Assembly (NCBI GenBank): GCA_032622095.1
Contig: CP136061.1
Coordinates: 118,614,754-118,678,753, forward strand
Direction: 5' to 3'
Source: Siphonodentalium dalli
Lineage: Eukaryota > Mollusca > Scaphopoda > Gadilida > Siphonodentaliidae
DNA: 64,000 nucleotides
Below the pieces are notes generated by a model, which did no database searches, had not been told where the DNA came from, and saw nothing but the letters and a program-made list of their open reading frames with translations. The translations under genes were made by a program, and so were the position numbers. Of the stretch, positions 52,800 through 62,959 are shown one piece after another; position 1 is the first letter of the stretch, and each line of letters starts with the position of its first letter.

Positions 52800-53840
52800 A
52801 TATAACTAACGAAAAGCATTATAATATATATTTACTTCCTATTGTCGTAGTTTGGAATCCTTCCCTGAAACAAAATATCGACATAACATACACGAACATA
52901 CTTAACCTAACAACAATATCTTTCGTGTAACAATAAAGCCAAAACCTCAACGCTAGAAAACGTAATATTTTTAAAATCAGAGAACTATTGCTAGGTGAAT
53001 GATAAATAAAGTATTGCTCAATCATTGGCACATCATGTGATATATTTCCCGGCACACTGGACACTTTAAGGCATCAGGAAACTCAGGAAGATCGTACATG
53101 TATTTAATGTAACGGACACATGCTTTCAGAAGAGCGTACATGATATCGTGAAGGAATTGGCACGCGTGATTATTATAACTTAGCGAACTCATTATAATAC
53201 ATTTTACCCCATGGTCATATTGTTTAAGAGACGTCCCCCTGACGCATAATCAACTCACAACTTATCAATATACTTACTATAACATACATATATCCCTCGT
53301 GTAACACTAATTTCCCAAATTTAACACTAGAAAGGTTTCTATTATCCAAACCAGAAAAATAGTTCGAGTTGAAAGACAAACATAACCAATTAAATATTAT
53401 GTATATCGTGTGATATATTTCCGCGGCAAAGAAAAGAGAAAAAATATTAAAGCCACATGCATGTCCTCGGGATAACAATTGTTGTATTTACTGTAACGGC
53501 CACTCGATTTGAGTTAGATCGTACACGGAATAATGTTGCAACCGAAGGAATAACTACTAAAAAGTAACAGTCTCGTTATAATTGATGTTTGCTCCCGGCT
53601 ATCATGGTTTCATAACAATCACATGAAATGCAAAATCGACTTACCACATAAGAACATCGTTAATGTAACATAAACATATATTTCATGTAACGAAAATTCA
53701 AAACATCGACGCACGAAAATGATAATATTTTCCAAATCAAACACATTTTGTAATCTGAAAGAAGAACAAGACCCCAGTTACACCCTCTATATATTTCAGC
53801 TTGGTGTTGCATGTGTTCACGCACAAACAGCCTCTGTAAA
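52800..53840. repeat. Degenerate repeat array of about 400-bp period
   Basis: The block CATACACGAACATACTT...TGTAACAATAAAGCCAAAAC (52890) has counterparts near 53283 (AACATACATATATCCCTCGT) and near 53670 (AACATAAACATATATTTCAT). Each is followed by CTAGAAA or CACGAAAA, a TCCAAA-like segment, a GAAAGA or AATGATAAA segment and TATATTTCC or TATATTTCA. These are three diverged tandem units. Confidence 0.6.
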
Positions 53841-54299
53841 CAGCATCCTTCCCCTTTCGTTACAGTATTGGTCTCTCCTGTAACGTTTTGGCCTGTTACA
53901 ACAGAGAACGTTACAGTAGAGATGTACAGACCATTCTGGTCACGGCAGTCAATGAGTTCTCCCTCCAGTATGGCGAAAATAGGGAAGTATAAAATACACC
54001 ACAGTGGCTTCGGAAACATTTATTTGAAACATAATATACATATGTTATAGCGAACAAACATGCGTTATTTAAAAGACGACTTTGAAAAGTACGCGAGGGG
54101 GTCAATCTACCTATTATATAATTGTGTTATCGCAAGTTGTATTTTGATTCAGATGACATGCGTTTCCGATATTGTGACATACACAGCGTGACGGAGCACA
54201 AAATACGGAGATTATATATATCAGGGATACGTCATTATGTCAAGTAAATAGCACTTCGTTACATGAGAGACAAAATGCTGAGGTACAAAGTTTCTGAGC

Positions 54300-55740
54300 A
54301 ATTTTCACTTAGTTAAGTTCAATCTTGGGTGGTGTATATGTGACAGTAGTTCATATCAAGAACTAAACTAATGATATGCCAGAGGATTTTCTCGGTGGCA
54401 TGTAGTTAATATATCGAAATTTCGATTTTAGCCTGTAAAATTTTCCTGGGGACAGGCCATTTTGGTCAAATCTGGCCATTAATGAGCCCATTACATACAT
54501 ATATACCCGAACATCACGCTTATTTGTGTGTGCATGTTATGACAGTCATAGAGATGCACACTGGGAACAATAGTTGGGATCCGCACGTTGCATTATGCAC
54601 TCATCATCCACCGAGGACATAAATTTTGACCAAAATTGATATTGACTCATATACGTGGTTGTGATGCCACCGTGCATGGTTTCAAATGTTTTACCAATCG
54701 GTTCATTGAACATAATTGCATTATCAAAGGGACGAGCAGACCAGTACTAACCCAGTTATTATGTCAGAAAGACGCTATTTTACCGAAACAGACATATACT
54801 CCCACATCTAGCAATTTATTTTAGACACAGGGATTTACTTGTCAGTATGCTGAGGAATTATGAGTAACATTCCAAATAAAACGACTGCCAATGTCCTGAT
54901 TCGATTCCCAAAATGATTATGAATGTCGATTTCATGTTTATAATATGCACGTGCAGCTATTATTATTAAAGACGCGCCGTAGTGCGGTACGGTGATTTCC
55001 ATAACATTGCGTCGAAAATAGGAGACATTAGACGGATACCACAAATAAAACATCGTTAGAAAGGTCAACATTATCTTCTTTATTTCATAAACATAATAAT
55101 AATAATTGTATCGGTAAGTTTTTGTGATAAACAATAAAACAAAATCGAAATGTGACTCAAAACACCATGCACACCTGTCGGTAGTATTACGTCATCGATT
55201 TTAAGGAAAACCCAAAATAGTAATCGTGACGTCATACGGCTGATGTCTATATTTATAGGCCCGGAAAGTCTCTTAATCGCGTACATGCTAGGTATTCGTG
55301 CGCACCGATAAATTAGTATTGATGCCGAATATCACCCAAAGGACATACAAGTCGCTAACCAATAACATCATTTGTATATCTCTGGAAATATTGTATTATT
55401 CCCGACAATTGCGCTCTGCCCACTAAAGCGGGCTGCCGAGATGAACGTAAATTACGTCGTGCCCGCTTTAGCGGGCTGCCGGGTTGAAAGAGTATTAGAG
55501 GTATTAGAGTTGCTAGAGGTATTTGATGTTTTTGCCTAAATAAGTTCGCCAAAAAATGTCAATCTTTCAGATTTTCAGAAACTTCAGTGCATGCATGGCT
55601 TGATATCGAGAATAGTATACACTAAAACGTTTGCACTGAGGCATAGGCAAAATACTTACACTATTCTTACCGGGGGGGGGGGGGGGTGAGTGTACTGAGA
55701 CATATAGAAAACAATTACACCATTGTAATATAAAGACATT
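54300..55740. other. Unassigned sequence
   Basis: A 32-nt segment TATATGAGTCAATATCAATT and its continuation near 54625-54655 (complement strand) has an inverted match at 48583. CCCGCTTTAGCGGGCTGCCG occurs at 55460 with a partial inverted copy at 55418. A G-run (55671-55687) precedes the 3' end of the next gene. No gene is supported. Confidence 0.4.
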
Positions 55741-55750
55741 CATGTGTGTC

Positions 55751-56995
55751 TCACATTCTCGTTGGTCCAGTTATCGTCCCATTTTTAAATAAGTAAACCT
55801 CCTTCCCGGGTTTACCAATTGCAGCTCCGTAAGTACTGATTCCACTTTGTGTTTTAACAATGACGTCACATGTGTTGAGTATAGAGAACTCTAGTATGAG
55901 TTTCTGCAGCCCAGAACAATCTCGGTCATCTCTATCGCGGTCAATATGAATAATCGGCCCGTCGACCGATATAAGTTTATCTCCAAAGTTCGCTTTAGCT
56001 TCATCAATTACATCGGATGAGTCACTCATTACAAACATCAATGTTTTTGTTGAATTTTTCATTTTACTCTTTAGTAAATCGAAGAGACTTTTAGTTGTAG
56101 ACAACGAGTTTATGCTCCCTGCATCATGTGGATTCGAAGGATTGCGACGCATGCGCACATGTGCACATATCAAAGTATGTTCTGGATGTCTAATGACGTC
56201 CATGCGTCTCTTCAAGTGTCCTGGTAACTTGAACAATTCGTGATAAGATTGATTAACCGCGTTGCTTTCGTGGCTTAATGCAGTCCCAAGACATTGCTTC
56301 AGAAATGCGTTCCACCTAGAATGCCCGAAAAGTTCCCAGTTACCAACAATGACCACGATGTCCTGTTTAATTCCATTGAAATCGAATTTCGCAAACTTAG
56401 TGTCGTTCGCTCCTTCGTGCGTTGTAACCGTCATATTACTCATGAAAAACCTCACCGTCACAACCCTCTGTGGTTCTTTCTCGAAGATATCCATCAACTT
56501 ATATGGGTCATACATCCAGTTCACTTCATTTGGCTCCATGACCTTCTCCAACAAGCAGCCAATAGGTCTGTGCATGAATATGCCATACTTTCGTTTGAGG
56601 CACTTGGCTATATTGTTAAGTGGTAACACAGCTCTCAATCGGTCACCCCATCCGCCACAATATCTACTTCCGGCGCATGTGTAGAAGAGATACTTTGTGT
56701 TGGGTTTAATATCCTGGTACATGTATCCGCGGTGGCGAATATGCGACATATGAGCTATTACGAACGTCTTCTGTCCACCACTCATTAACATCCTATTTTG
56801 AGCGACGACCGTCTGCTCTATTATTGGTGACGTCACTGGCGTCCGGCTATGAGCCTTTATTACATAGCTATTCGTGTTGCACAAACGTACTCCAGTGTGG
56901 GTTGAATAGTGGTGGTAGGCTAAATATTGAGCGCAGAACAGTAAGAATACGACTCCCACTAATGCTAATAGACCTCTACGTATCTTGCGATTCAT
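55751..56995 (-). CDS. Type II membrane glycosyltransferase, fucosyltransferase-like
   Basis: An intact 414-codon frame in one coding exon. After a short basic cytoplasmic start (MNRKIRRG), residues 9-27 form a signal-anchor helix (LLALVGVVFLLFCAQYLA). This is the Golgi type II layout. A stem region leads to TCAGSRYCGGWGDRLRAVLP (residues 106-125), a GDR motif like the nucleotide-sugar-site motif G-x-GDR/GNR of fucosyltransferases. Residues 279-281 are HVR, matching the HxR motif of GT-B fucosyltransferases. The C-terminal CDVIVKTQSGISTYGAAIG (376-394) resembles the last conserved block. Five possible N-glycosylation sites are visible (for example NMT at 187 and NGT at 405). The substrate and linkage cannot be deduced. 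It could instead be a related but uncharacterised GT-B family. Confidence 0.8.
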   Translation of the reverse strand: MNRKIRRGLLALVGVVFLLFCAQYLAYHHYSTHTGVRLCNTNSYVIKAHSRTPVTSPIIEQTVVAQNRMLMSGGQKTFVIAHMSHIRHRGYMYQDIKPNTKYLFYTCAGSRYCGGWGDRLRAVLPLNNIAKCLKRKYGIFMHRPIGCLLEKVMEPNEVNWMYDPYKLMDIFEKEPQRVVTVRFFMSNMTVTTHEGANDTKFAKFDFNGIKQDIVVIVGNWELFGHSRWNAFLKQCLGTALSHESNAVNQSYHELFKLPGHLKRRMDVIRHPEHTLICAHVRMRRNPSNPHDAGSINSLSTTKSLFDLLKSKMKNSTKTLMFVMSDSSDVIDEAKANFGDKLISVDGPIIHIDRDRDDRDCSGLQKLILEFSILNTCDVIVKTQSGISTYGAAIGKPGKEVYLFKNGTITGPTRM

Positions 56996-57011
56996 CTGGA
57001 AAAAAAAAACA
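56996..57011 (-). promoter_or_regulatory. Splice acceptor directly before the ATG
   Basis: On the minus strand the sequence is CCTGTTTTTTTTTTCCAG followed at once by ATG. This is a strong polypyrimidine tract and AG acceptor, so an upstream 5' exon (non-coding or short) probably lies beyond 57011. The start at 56995 is supported by the signal-anchor that follows it. Confidence 0.7.
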
Positions 57012-57012
57012 G

Positions 57013-57475
57013 GTTATACCTTTCTTTACTAAATGGATTCTCCCACTCAGTTATACAATCATACCCTGGAATGGTCTATTATACATCTGCATGTGTTTTC
57101 AGGAAAATTTCCAGATGACAAATACTACAAGTACACAAGAAGCCCTAGTTATTGGATGGAACTGTTCAGATGGTAAGTTCAACTGCTCGTTTTGTTGATC
57201 TTATTATCTGCGCCAGTGGGTTGTAATGTATACATGGGCAGTGTATATCGACCGCCCAATAGTGGTTCCTGTTATGGCGGACCTGATTTGATCTGGCTTG
57301 GTTCGACTCGGATTGCGACCGCGTGTGTGATATTCGTTTCCAATAAATACCCGATTGTCGATTATTGTCATTCTGTGTTGGTTTCCAACTATGTGTACTT
57401 AACTAAATTAATGGCGCTGAACATTTCCTAAGGGATAACTACGCATCAACTAGTATTTAGAATAGTATGGGTTAA
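57013..57475. mobile_element. Family F MITE with an internal insertion
   Basis: CTTTCTTTACTAAATGGATT at the left and TAGAATAGTATGGGTTAA at the right, with a closing TTAA at 57472-57475. The central hairpin is split by about 200 nt (around 57215-57415) between TTATTATCTGCG and GGCGCTGAACATTTCC. It occupies the putative 5' intron of the glycosyltransferase gene. Confidence 0.65.
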
Positions 57476-57480
57476 ACGAC

Positions 57481-57669
57481 TCGTAATTAGGTATCCTTCA
57501 TGTAAGAATACACGAAACCAAGCACCACCCTCCATTCTCCATATGTGTTAGGGTTGGGGTTAGGGTTGAGGCTAGGGTTATGGTTATGTCTAGGGTTAGG
57601 GTTAGGGCTAGGGTTAGGGTTAGAGTTAGGGTTAGTGTATTCTTACATGAAGGACATACCCGTAATTCA
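57481..57669. mobile_element. Inverted-repeat element with telomere-repeat core
   Basis: The left arm TCCTTCATGTAAGAATACAC (57494-57513) pairs with GTGTATTCTTACATGAAGGA at 57635-57654, and outer GTAATTAGGTA with TACCCGTAATT. Between 57546 and 57634 lies an array of TTAGGG and variants (GGGTTGGGGTTAGGGTTGAG). Confidence 0.75.
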
Positions 57670-57949
57670 CATGCATCAAATTAGACATATATATACTAAT
57701 TTCTAACTTTTGTCACGTCTATAAATAGGTGACCAAACTATGTCGATAGATACACGAAATACTGTAATATAGAGATTTTATATACTCTTACTTTCATTTG
57801 GAGTAAGTACACACGGAGCACAAACACATTTGCCTGGGTTTAACCCAGAATAACCGACTCCGAACGTATCGGTATACATGTACACTCTATTAGCTATTTA
57901 ACTCGAATATTTATATTCCTTGCATGTATATTTGGACCAGTCGCCAAGC

Positions 57950-58030
57950 TGCAAAACAGAGTTCAGTTCCCTTGCTATACGCCATTATGTCTGACCGCAA
58001 GCTGCAAAACAGAGTCAGTACCGTCGCTAG
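57950..58030. repeat. Short direct duplication AAGCTGCAAAACAGAG
   Basis: CAAGCTGCAAAACAGAGTTC at 57945 recurs as CAAGCTGCAAAACAGAGTCA at 57999. Confidence 0.7.
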
Positions 58031-58534
58031 GCGAAGTCCTGTGTATAGGGGACTGAACTATGCGTTGAGCTTGGTCTGACCGCTGCCGGCATGTGTATTT
58101 TCTTAATTAAATCCAACATTTTTTTTATTGAAGTGTTTTGTCGTTCTGACTTGATCTCGGCAATTTTCAAATGAATATGGACAGTTCAGTTTCTCAGAAT
58201 AATGCAGAATGAATTGTAACCCATAAAAGTCTCAAATAAATAAATGTGCGATTTCTTCACATTATGTGTAGGTGCTGCCAGCGGTATATAGGTCCTGTGT
58301 ACGGGACTGAATTCTCCATGGAGCCTGGGGTCCGGAACTCGATCCGCGTGCATGTAGTGGACATCTGTCATGCATGGGGCCGGAATATCGACCGACGCCA
58401 CGACCTCATAGTCCGCGCATATACAGTATGGTTGGGGAATTATAACAATCAGCATTATATATATTAATACATATTATGCAATATATAGAGGATCTACAAC
58501 GTGTTCCCAGTTTATAGTGGAATTTACAAAACGA

Positions 58535-58600
58535 GTTTTGTAAATAGGGTCTGGACCGAGCCTTTGGCGAGGTCCAGACCTAATTTACTAGACGAGTTAT
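58535..58600. repeat. Hairpins
   Basis: ACAAAACGAGTTTTGT at 58527 and GGTCTGGACCGAGCC...GGCGAGGTCCAGACC at 58549-58581 are adjacent stems. Confidence 0.7.
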
Positions 58601-58844
58601 AGATTCTATTTATTACATGATCCAAAACCTCGACAAAACATACTTAAATCAACAAATGGGACGCGAAACTAACATTGGCTTCTATAAGGCCTGCGATGAC
58701 GTTTGAGTAGTTTGCCGCGTAAAGAAATAGTCCCAGACAAATAAAGACTCATTGGCAAATGTAGGATTTGCATGGTTATTTTCAATCTAGTGAATTCTGA
58801 ACTATAATAGTTTGAAAGACTTGGCTTTTTTTTTAGAATGTTAT

Positions 58845-60002
58845 ACAATTATCGCATTGTTTCGAGGTTGACACCGTAAAATGACACGAGGAATTGTCAA
58901 CCCGAGGAAGTCAATATTCACCAAGGCCGCAGGCCGAGGTGAATATTGACTTCCAAGGGCTGACGATTCATCGTGTCAACCAAGAAATAATGCGATAACT
59001 GTTTTAATATATGAAACACACTTAGATTGGACAAGACGTTGTGACGTTGAACGTCGCTGGGAAAACCTGATCAATTTTCAGGTCTGATAATAAGTTATGT
59101 TAACTCCTGAATTATCTGACGTCACTCAGAACTATTATTAACCTGTTATTTCATTAACGAGGTGAACATCCTAACATTAGATATCTCAATTTAACATAGG
59201 AATTGTGGAAAGAAACTTGTGACCATATATTATTATATGATCATAAGTTTCTTTCACCAATTCCTATGTTAAAACTTAACAAAAAAATCGAGATATCTAA
59301 CGATGTTCACCTCATTAATGAAACAACAGGTTAATATCAGTTGTGTGTGACGTCAGAAACTTCACGGGTTAACATAACTTATTATCAGACCTGAAAATTA
59401 ATCAGGTTTCCAGTGACGTTCAACGTCACAACGTCTTGTCCAATCAGAGCGCGTTTCATATAATAAAACAGTTATCGCATTGTTTCTTGGTTGACACGAG
59501 GAATTGTCAGCCATCGGAAGCCAATATTCACCTCGGCCTACGGCCTTGGTGAATATTGACTTCATCGGGTTGACAATACATCGTGTCAACCTCGAAACAA
59601 TGCGACAACTGTATATTATTATATGAACATAAGTTTCTTTCCCCAATTCCTATGTTAAAACGTAACGAAAAACTTGAGATATCTAACGATGTTCACCTCA
59701 TTAATGAAACAACAGGTTAATAACAGTTCTGAGTGACGTCAGATACTTCAGGGGTTAACATAACTTATTATCAGACCTGAAAATAGATCAGGTTTTCCCA
59801 GCGACGTTCAACGTCACAACGTCTTGTCCAATCAAAGCGCGTTTCATATAATAAAACAGTTATCGCATTGTTTCTTGGTTGACACGAGGAATTGTCAGCC
59901 CTTGGAAGTCAATATTCACCTCGGCCTTCGGCCTTGGTGAATATTTACTTCCTCGGGTTGACAATTCCTCATGTCAACCTCGAAACAATGCGATAACTGT
60001 AT
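58845..60002. mobile_element. Chain of cruciform repeats (three hairpins, three arms)
   Basis: Hairpins H1 (58845-59001), H2 (59466-59612) and H3 (59854-60002) share TTATCGCATTGTTTC ends and an inner palindrome GTCAATATTCACC.../...GGTGAATATTGAC with a CCAAGGCCGCAGG-type apex. Between H1 and H2 lies a long inverted pair (59009-59230 and 59233-59462). Between H2 and H3 lies a direct copy of the second arm only (59617-59852). Confidence 0.75.
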
Positions 60003-60292
60003 AATGATGACATTTGATTGAAAGAATTTCATAATTCCGGTTTCTGAACATGGATTAATATTAAATAATGACTTATATCTTGATTATTGCTGACAAATCA
60101 CCCCAATGTTCCATAAATCCGCGACCTCATCACATATACTGTAACGGCGTATTAATGCGTAACGGGAATAACTCTTTGAAATTACCAAAATGCAGGTTGT
60201 TTTTGTTTAAAAACTGACATAAATTTGGCTTAGTTTGCTAAAAAATGATAGTGTCGGTCGGCATAAGAAAAATACAACAATGGCATAGTGTG

Positions 60293-60680
60293 TTTTGAGA
60301 TGTGTTTTACCTCAACTCGTCAGAAGTATGATTTTTAGATGCACCCAAATACATTATTTAACCCTTTACCCAACAGAAGGGCCCTGTGCCAATGCATTCT
60401 CTTATATATGCGAGTCGACCATGGGTCGCCTCGCATATATAAGAGAATGCATTGGCTTAACACATTAAAAATTATAAAATTGTTAAAGAATGTAAGAAAA
60501 AATGGTAAAAGGTGTTAAAAAAAGATTTTTTTTAGGCCAATGCATTCTCTTATATATGCCAGGCGACTTATGGTCGACTCGCATATATAAGAGAATGCAT
60601 TGGCACAGGGCATAACTGTAGTAATCTAATCTAATCATACTTCTAACTCATTGAGATAAAATACATCTCAAAACAAATCG
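60293..60680. repeat. Palindrome host interrupted by family A copy A16
   Basis: GTTTTGAGATGTGTTTTACC (60293) and the complement of TAAAATACATCTCAAAAC (60655-60672) pair, as do AGAAGTATGA and TCATACTTCT. Copy A16 sits between them. Confidence 0.7.
60358..60622. mobile_element. Family A MITE, right-truncated copy A16
   Basis: TTAA at 60358-60361, then CCCTTTACCCAACAGAAG. Both hairpins are present and nearly perfect. The right outer end after GGCACAGGGCATAACTGTA is missing. Confidence 0.82.
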
Positions 60681-60944
60681 CTATTATTGTATATATAACT
60701 AATATATCGATTTATATTAGTTAGAAGTCCACAATAACCGACGCATGGACTTGTTTATATCTGGAGCGACCCCCTTGTTGTTCAGAGTGTATACATGTGA
60801 TAATCATTCTTCAAATCTCGACGTAATTCTTGTAATCATTTAATGTTTGTTTAGTTTAATGTGAACCATGCAGGGGTTGGTATATGTATTTTCTTTATAT
60901 CATGTATACGATGTATGATTTATGAGGAATAAACTATTGCATAT

Positions 60945-61690
60945 AAACACCTAAAAAAATCAAAGTCCTCCCAAATATATTCGGTAATATTTTTTGAGAT
61001 ATTGGATGGATTTGACGAAACTATACGCAAATGTTTAGTGGTATCTGAGACACAACCTGTGCGATGCACCGTCCTGTGAGTTATGTTATGGCCGACATAG
61101 CACGAATTGAATGGAGGAGGGGTGTTTTTCAAAAGTTGCAAAACACTGACGAAGATGTCACTCCTGTGTTCCATTGTTAACACAAGTTGTTACTGGCTGT
61201 AAATGGGGTCCAAAAGTGATACTGTGGGTCCACGATAACATGCATGTCAACTTCGGGACACAATGTGCCTGCTGCATGCCATCTAACCACTTTCCTTTGG
61301 AGTGGCACCTTGAAGTTTCATGTTGTGTGCAACATAGAGTTATTGAAATCAGTCTCTTTGAAGCAATTTTGTTCAGTATACATGATGTTTCCCACCATGT
61401 AGGCCATTGAGGTACCAACATATAAGGATGTCCCAAACCCGTGCGAGAAGTGGAGGACCAAGGCACAGCCTAATGAGTGTGATCACTCTGCCTGTGTTTT
61501 TGCAACTTTTGAAAAGTGCCCCTCTTCCATTCAATTCGTGCTCACTCATCCATATCTCACCTCACAGCACAGTGATCAGCACACTTGATGTCTCCGGTAC
61601 CACAAATCATTTGTGGAAAGTTTCGTCAACATCCATTACATATCTCTTAAAATATTACAGAATATATTAGGGGGGGGGGGGCTTTTTTTT
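60945..61690. mobile_element. Foldback element of about 745 bp
   Basis: GTTGCAAAACACTG...ATTGAATGGAGGAGGGG on the left pairs with CCCCTCTTCCATTCAATTCG and GTGTTTTTGCAACTTTTG on the right, and GGATGGATTTGACGAAACT with GTTTCGTCAACATCCATT. The arms are about 230 nt and imperfect. A G-run and a T-run lie at its right edge. Confidence 0.72.
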
Positions 61691-61711
61691 TTTGAGGTCA
61701 TCGCTTAAACT

Positions 61712-61778
61712 GCTCGGGGGATTTGGCATCTATTGGAATCGGCTGAGCCTCGCCCAATAGATGCTCAAATCCCCCTCA
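61712..61778. repeat. Hairpin
   Basis: GGGGGATTTGGCATCTATTGG pairs, after dropping a base, with CCAATAGATGCTCAAATCCCC. Confidence 0.7.
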
Positions 61779-61859
61779 CGGACATAAACAATTTACGCGA
61801 CGACACTAGCTACATATTCTATATTTATCCACCGCTCACTACGTCTATTGACTACATAA

Positions 61860-61945
61860 AGCCTGCATAATAAAACGTTACCTTTATTACGTCAATGTAG
61901 CTTTATTAGGTCAACGTAGCTTTATTGGGTTAGTACTACTTTTAT
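61860..61945. repeat. Short tandem TAGCTTTATTRGGTCAACG
   Basis: Three to four variant copies of a unit of about 20 nt (CTTTATTACGTCAATGTAG, CTTTATTAGGTCAACGTAG, CTTTATTGGGTTAGTAC). Confidence 0.7.
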
Positions 61946-62955
61946 GACGTAATTTGATGTGCGTCAACCTGCCTTAATAGTTGAGCGGCAGAGACCCCAA
62001 AAAATTCGATTTAATATACCCACCGTGCTTAAGAACAAATTTGGTATCTTTGGAAAGGTGAGGATGTAGGCTAATTGATATGACCTACTGTCGGATCTGA
62101 AAGTGGTGCGGTTGTCATGGAAACGGGCCCCCAAACGTATTGTCACATATCGACGCTATTGTCAATAAATGCCATCAATTGAATAATGGAAGGCTGCATT
62201 TTTCAACACTCATTTTCATTTTAAGTCAATTCTGGTTTAATGGTATAAGGACGATACGTGAACCCAGCTGTACGTTCCTATTGGAGATATGAGTCCGTAT
62301 GGTGGTTGGGACGCCGTTTTGGGGTAATTTTAGGGGGTTTTTTTAGTGAGAAAATTGTGATTTTTGGAATCGCAGTGCTGGCTGAGAACAGCACACTATC
62401 AAATGGACTGTGGTATATGTCATTTTGAATATCTTGATGTGGGCTACCCGATTGGATGGCTTATATGATTGGGCGTTTATTTGATTGTCATGGAAACGAC
62501 TCTAATATTTCGGAATAAATGCGTGTATAATTCCTTGAAATTTCATGAAAAGTATATCGATACAAACCGACAATCTACTACAACAATAGTATTGACCATT
62601 ATAACATTCCCTAGAATGTTCTAGACTACATCTACTTTCGGAATGAAGGATCAGTCTGATTTTAAAGATCAATTTTCGTATTTTTGTTATGTTATTTTGA
62701 ATAAAAGTTCCATTTTCTGTATAAAATTAGTGAAAATTGTTGAAATTTTAATTCTTCAGCAAAATTGAACGAGGTGATCAAAATATGTTAATATTCTATT
62801 ATTTTCAATTTAGTGATGCTAATTGGATTAGAACATTCGTGTTTATAATTGAAATGCCATGGCGATATCAGAATTATGTACCATAAGTTGATGACAATGA
62901 TGGACAACCAATTTGTTCATGTAAAATAAATACGCGGCAGATTAATGTGGTATGG
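61946..62955. other. Unassigned sequence
   Basis: No coding region, RNA gene or repeat with clear ends is seen. Short frames only. Confidence 0.4.
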
Positions 62956-62959
62956 AATC

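Noticed and set aside
57546-57634. A true chromosome end
   Set aside because: The TTAGGG block is short, degenerate, bounded by inverted arms and followed by more than 6 kb of ordinary sequence.
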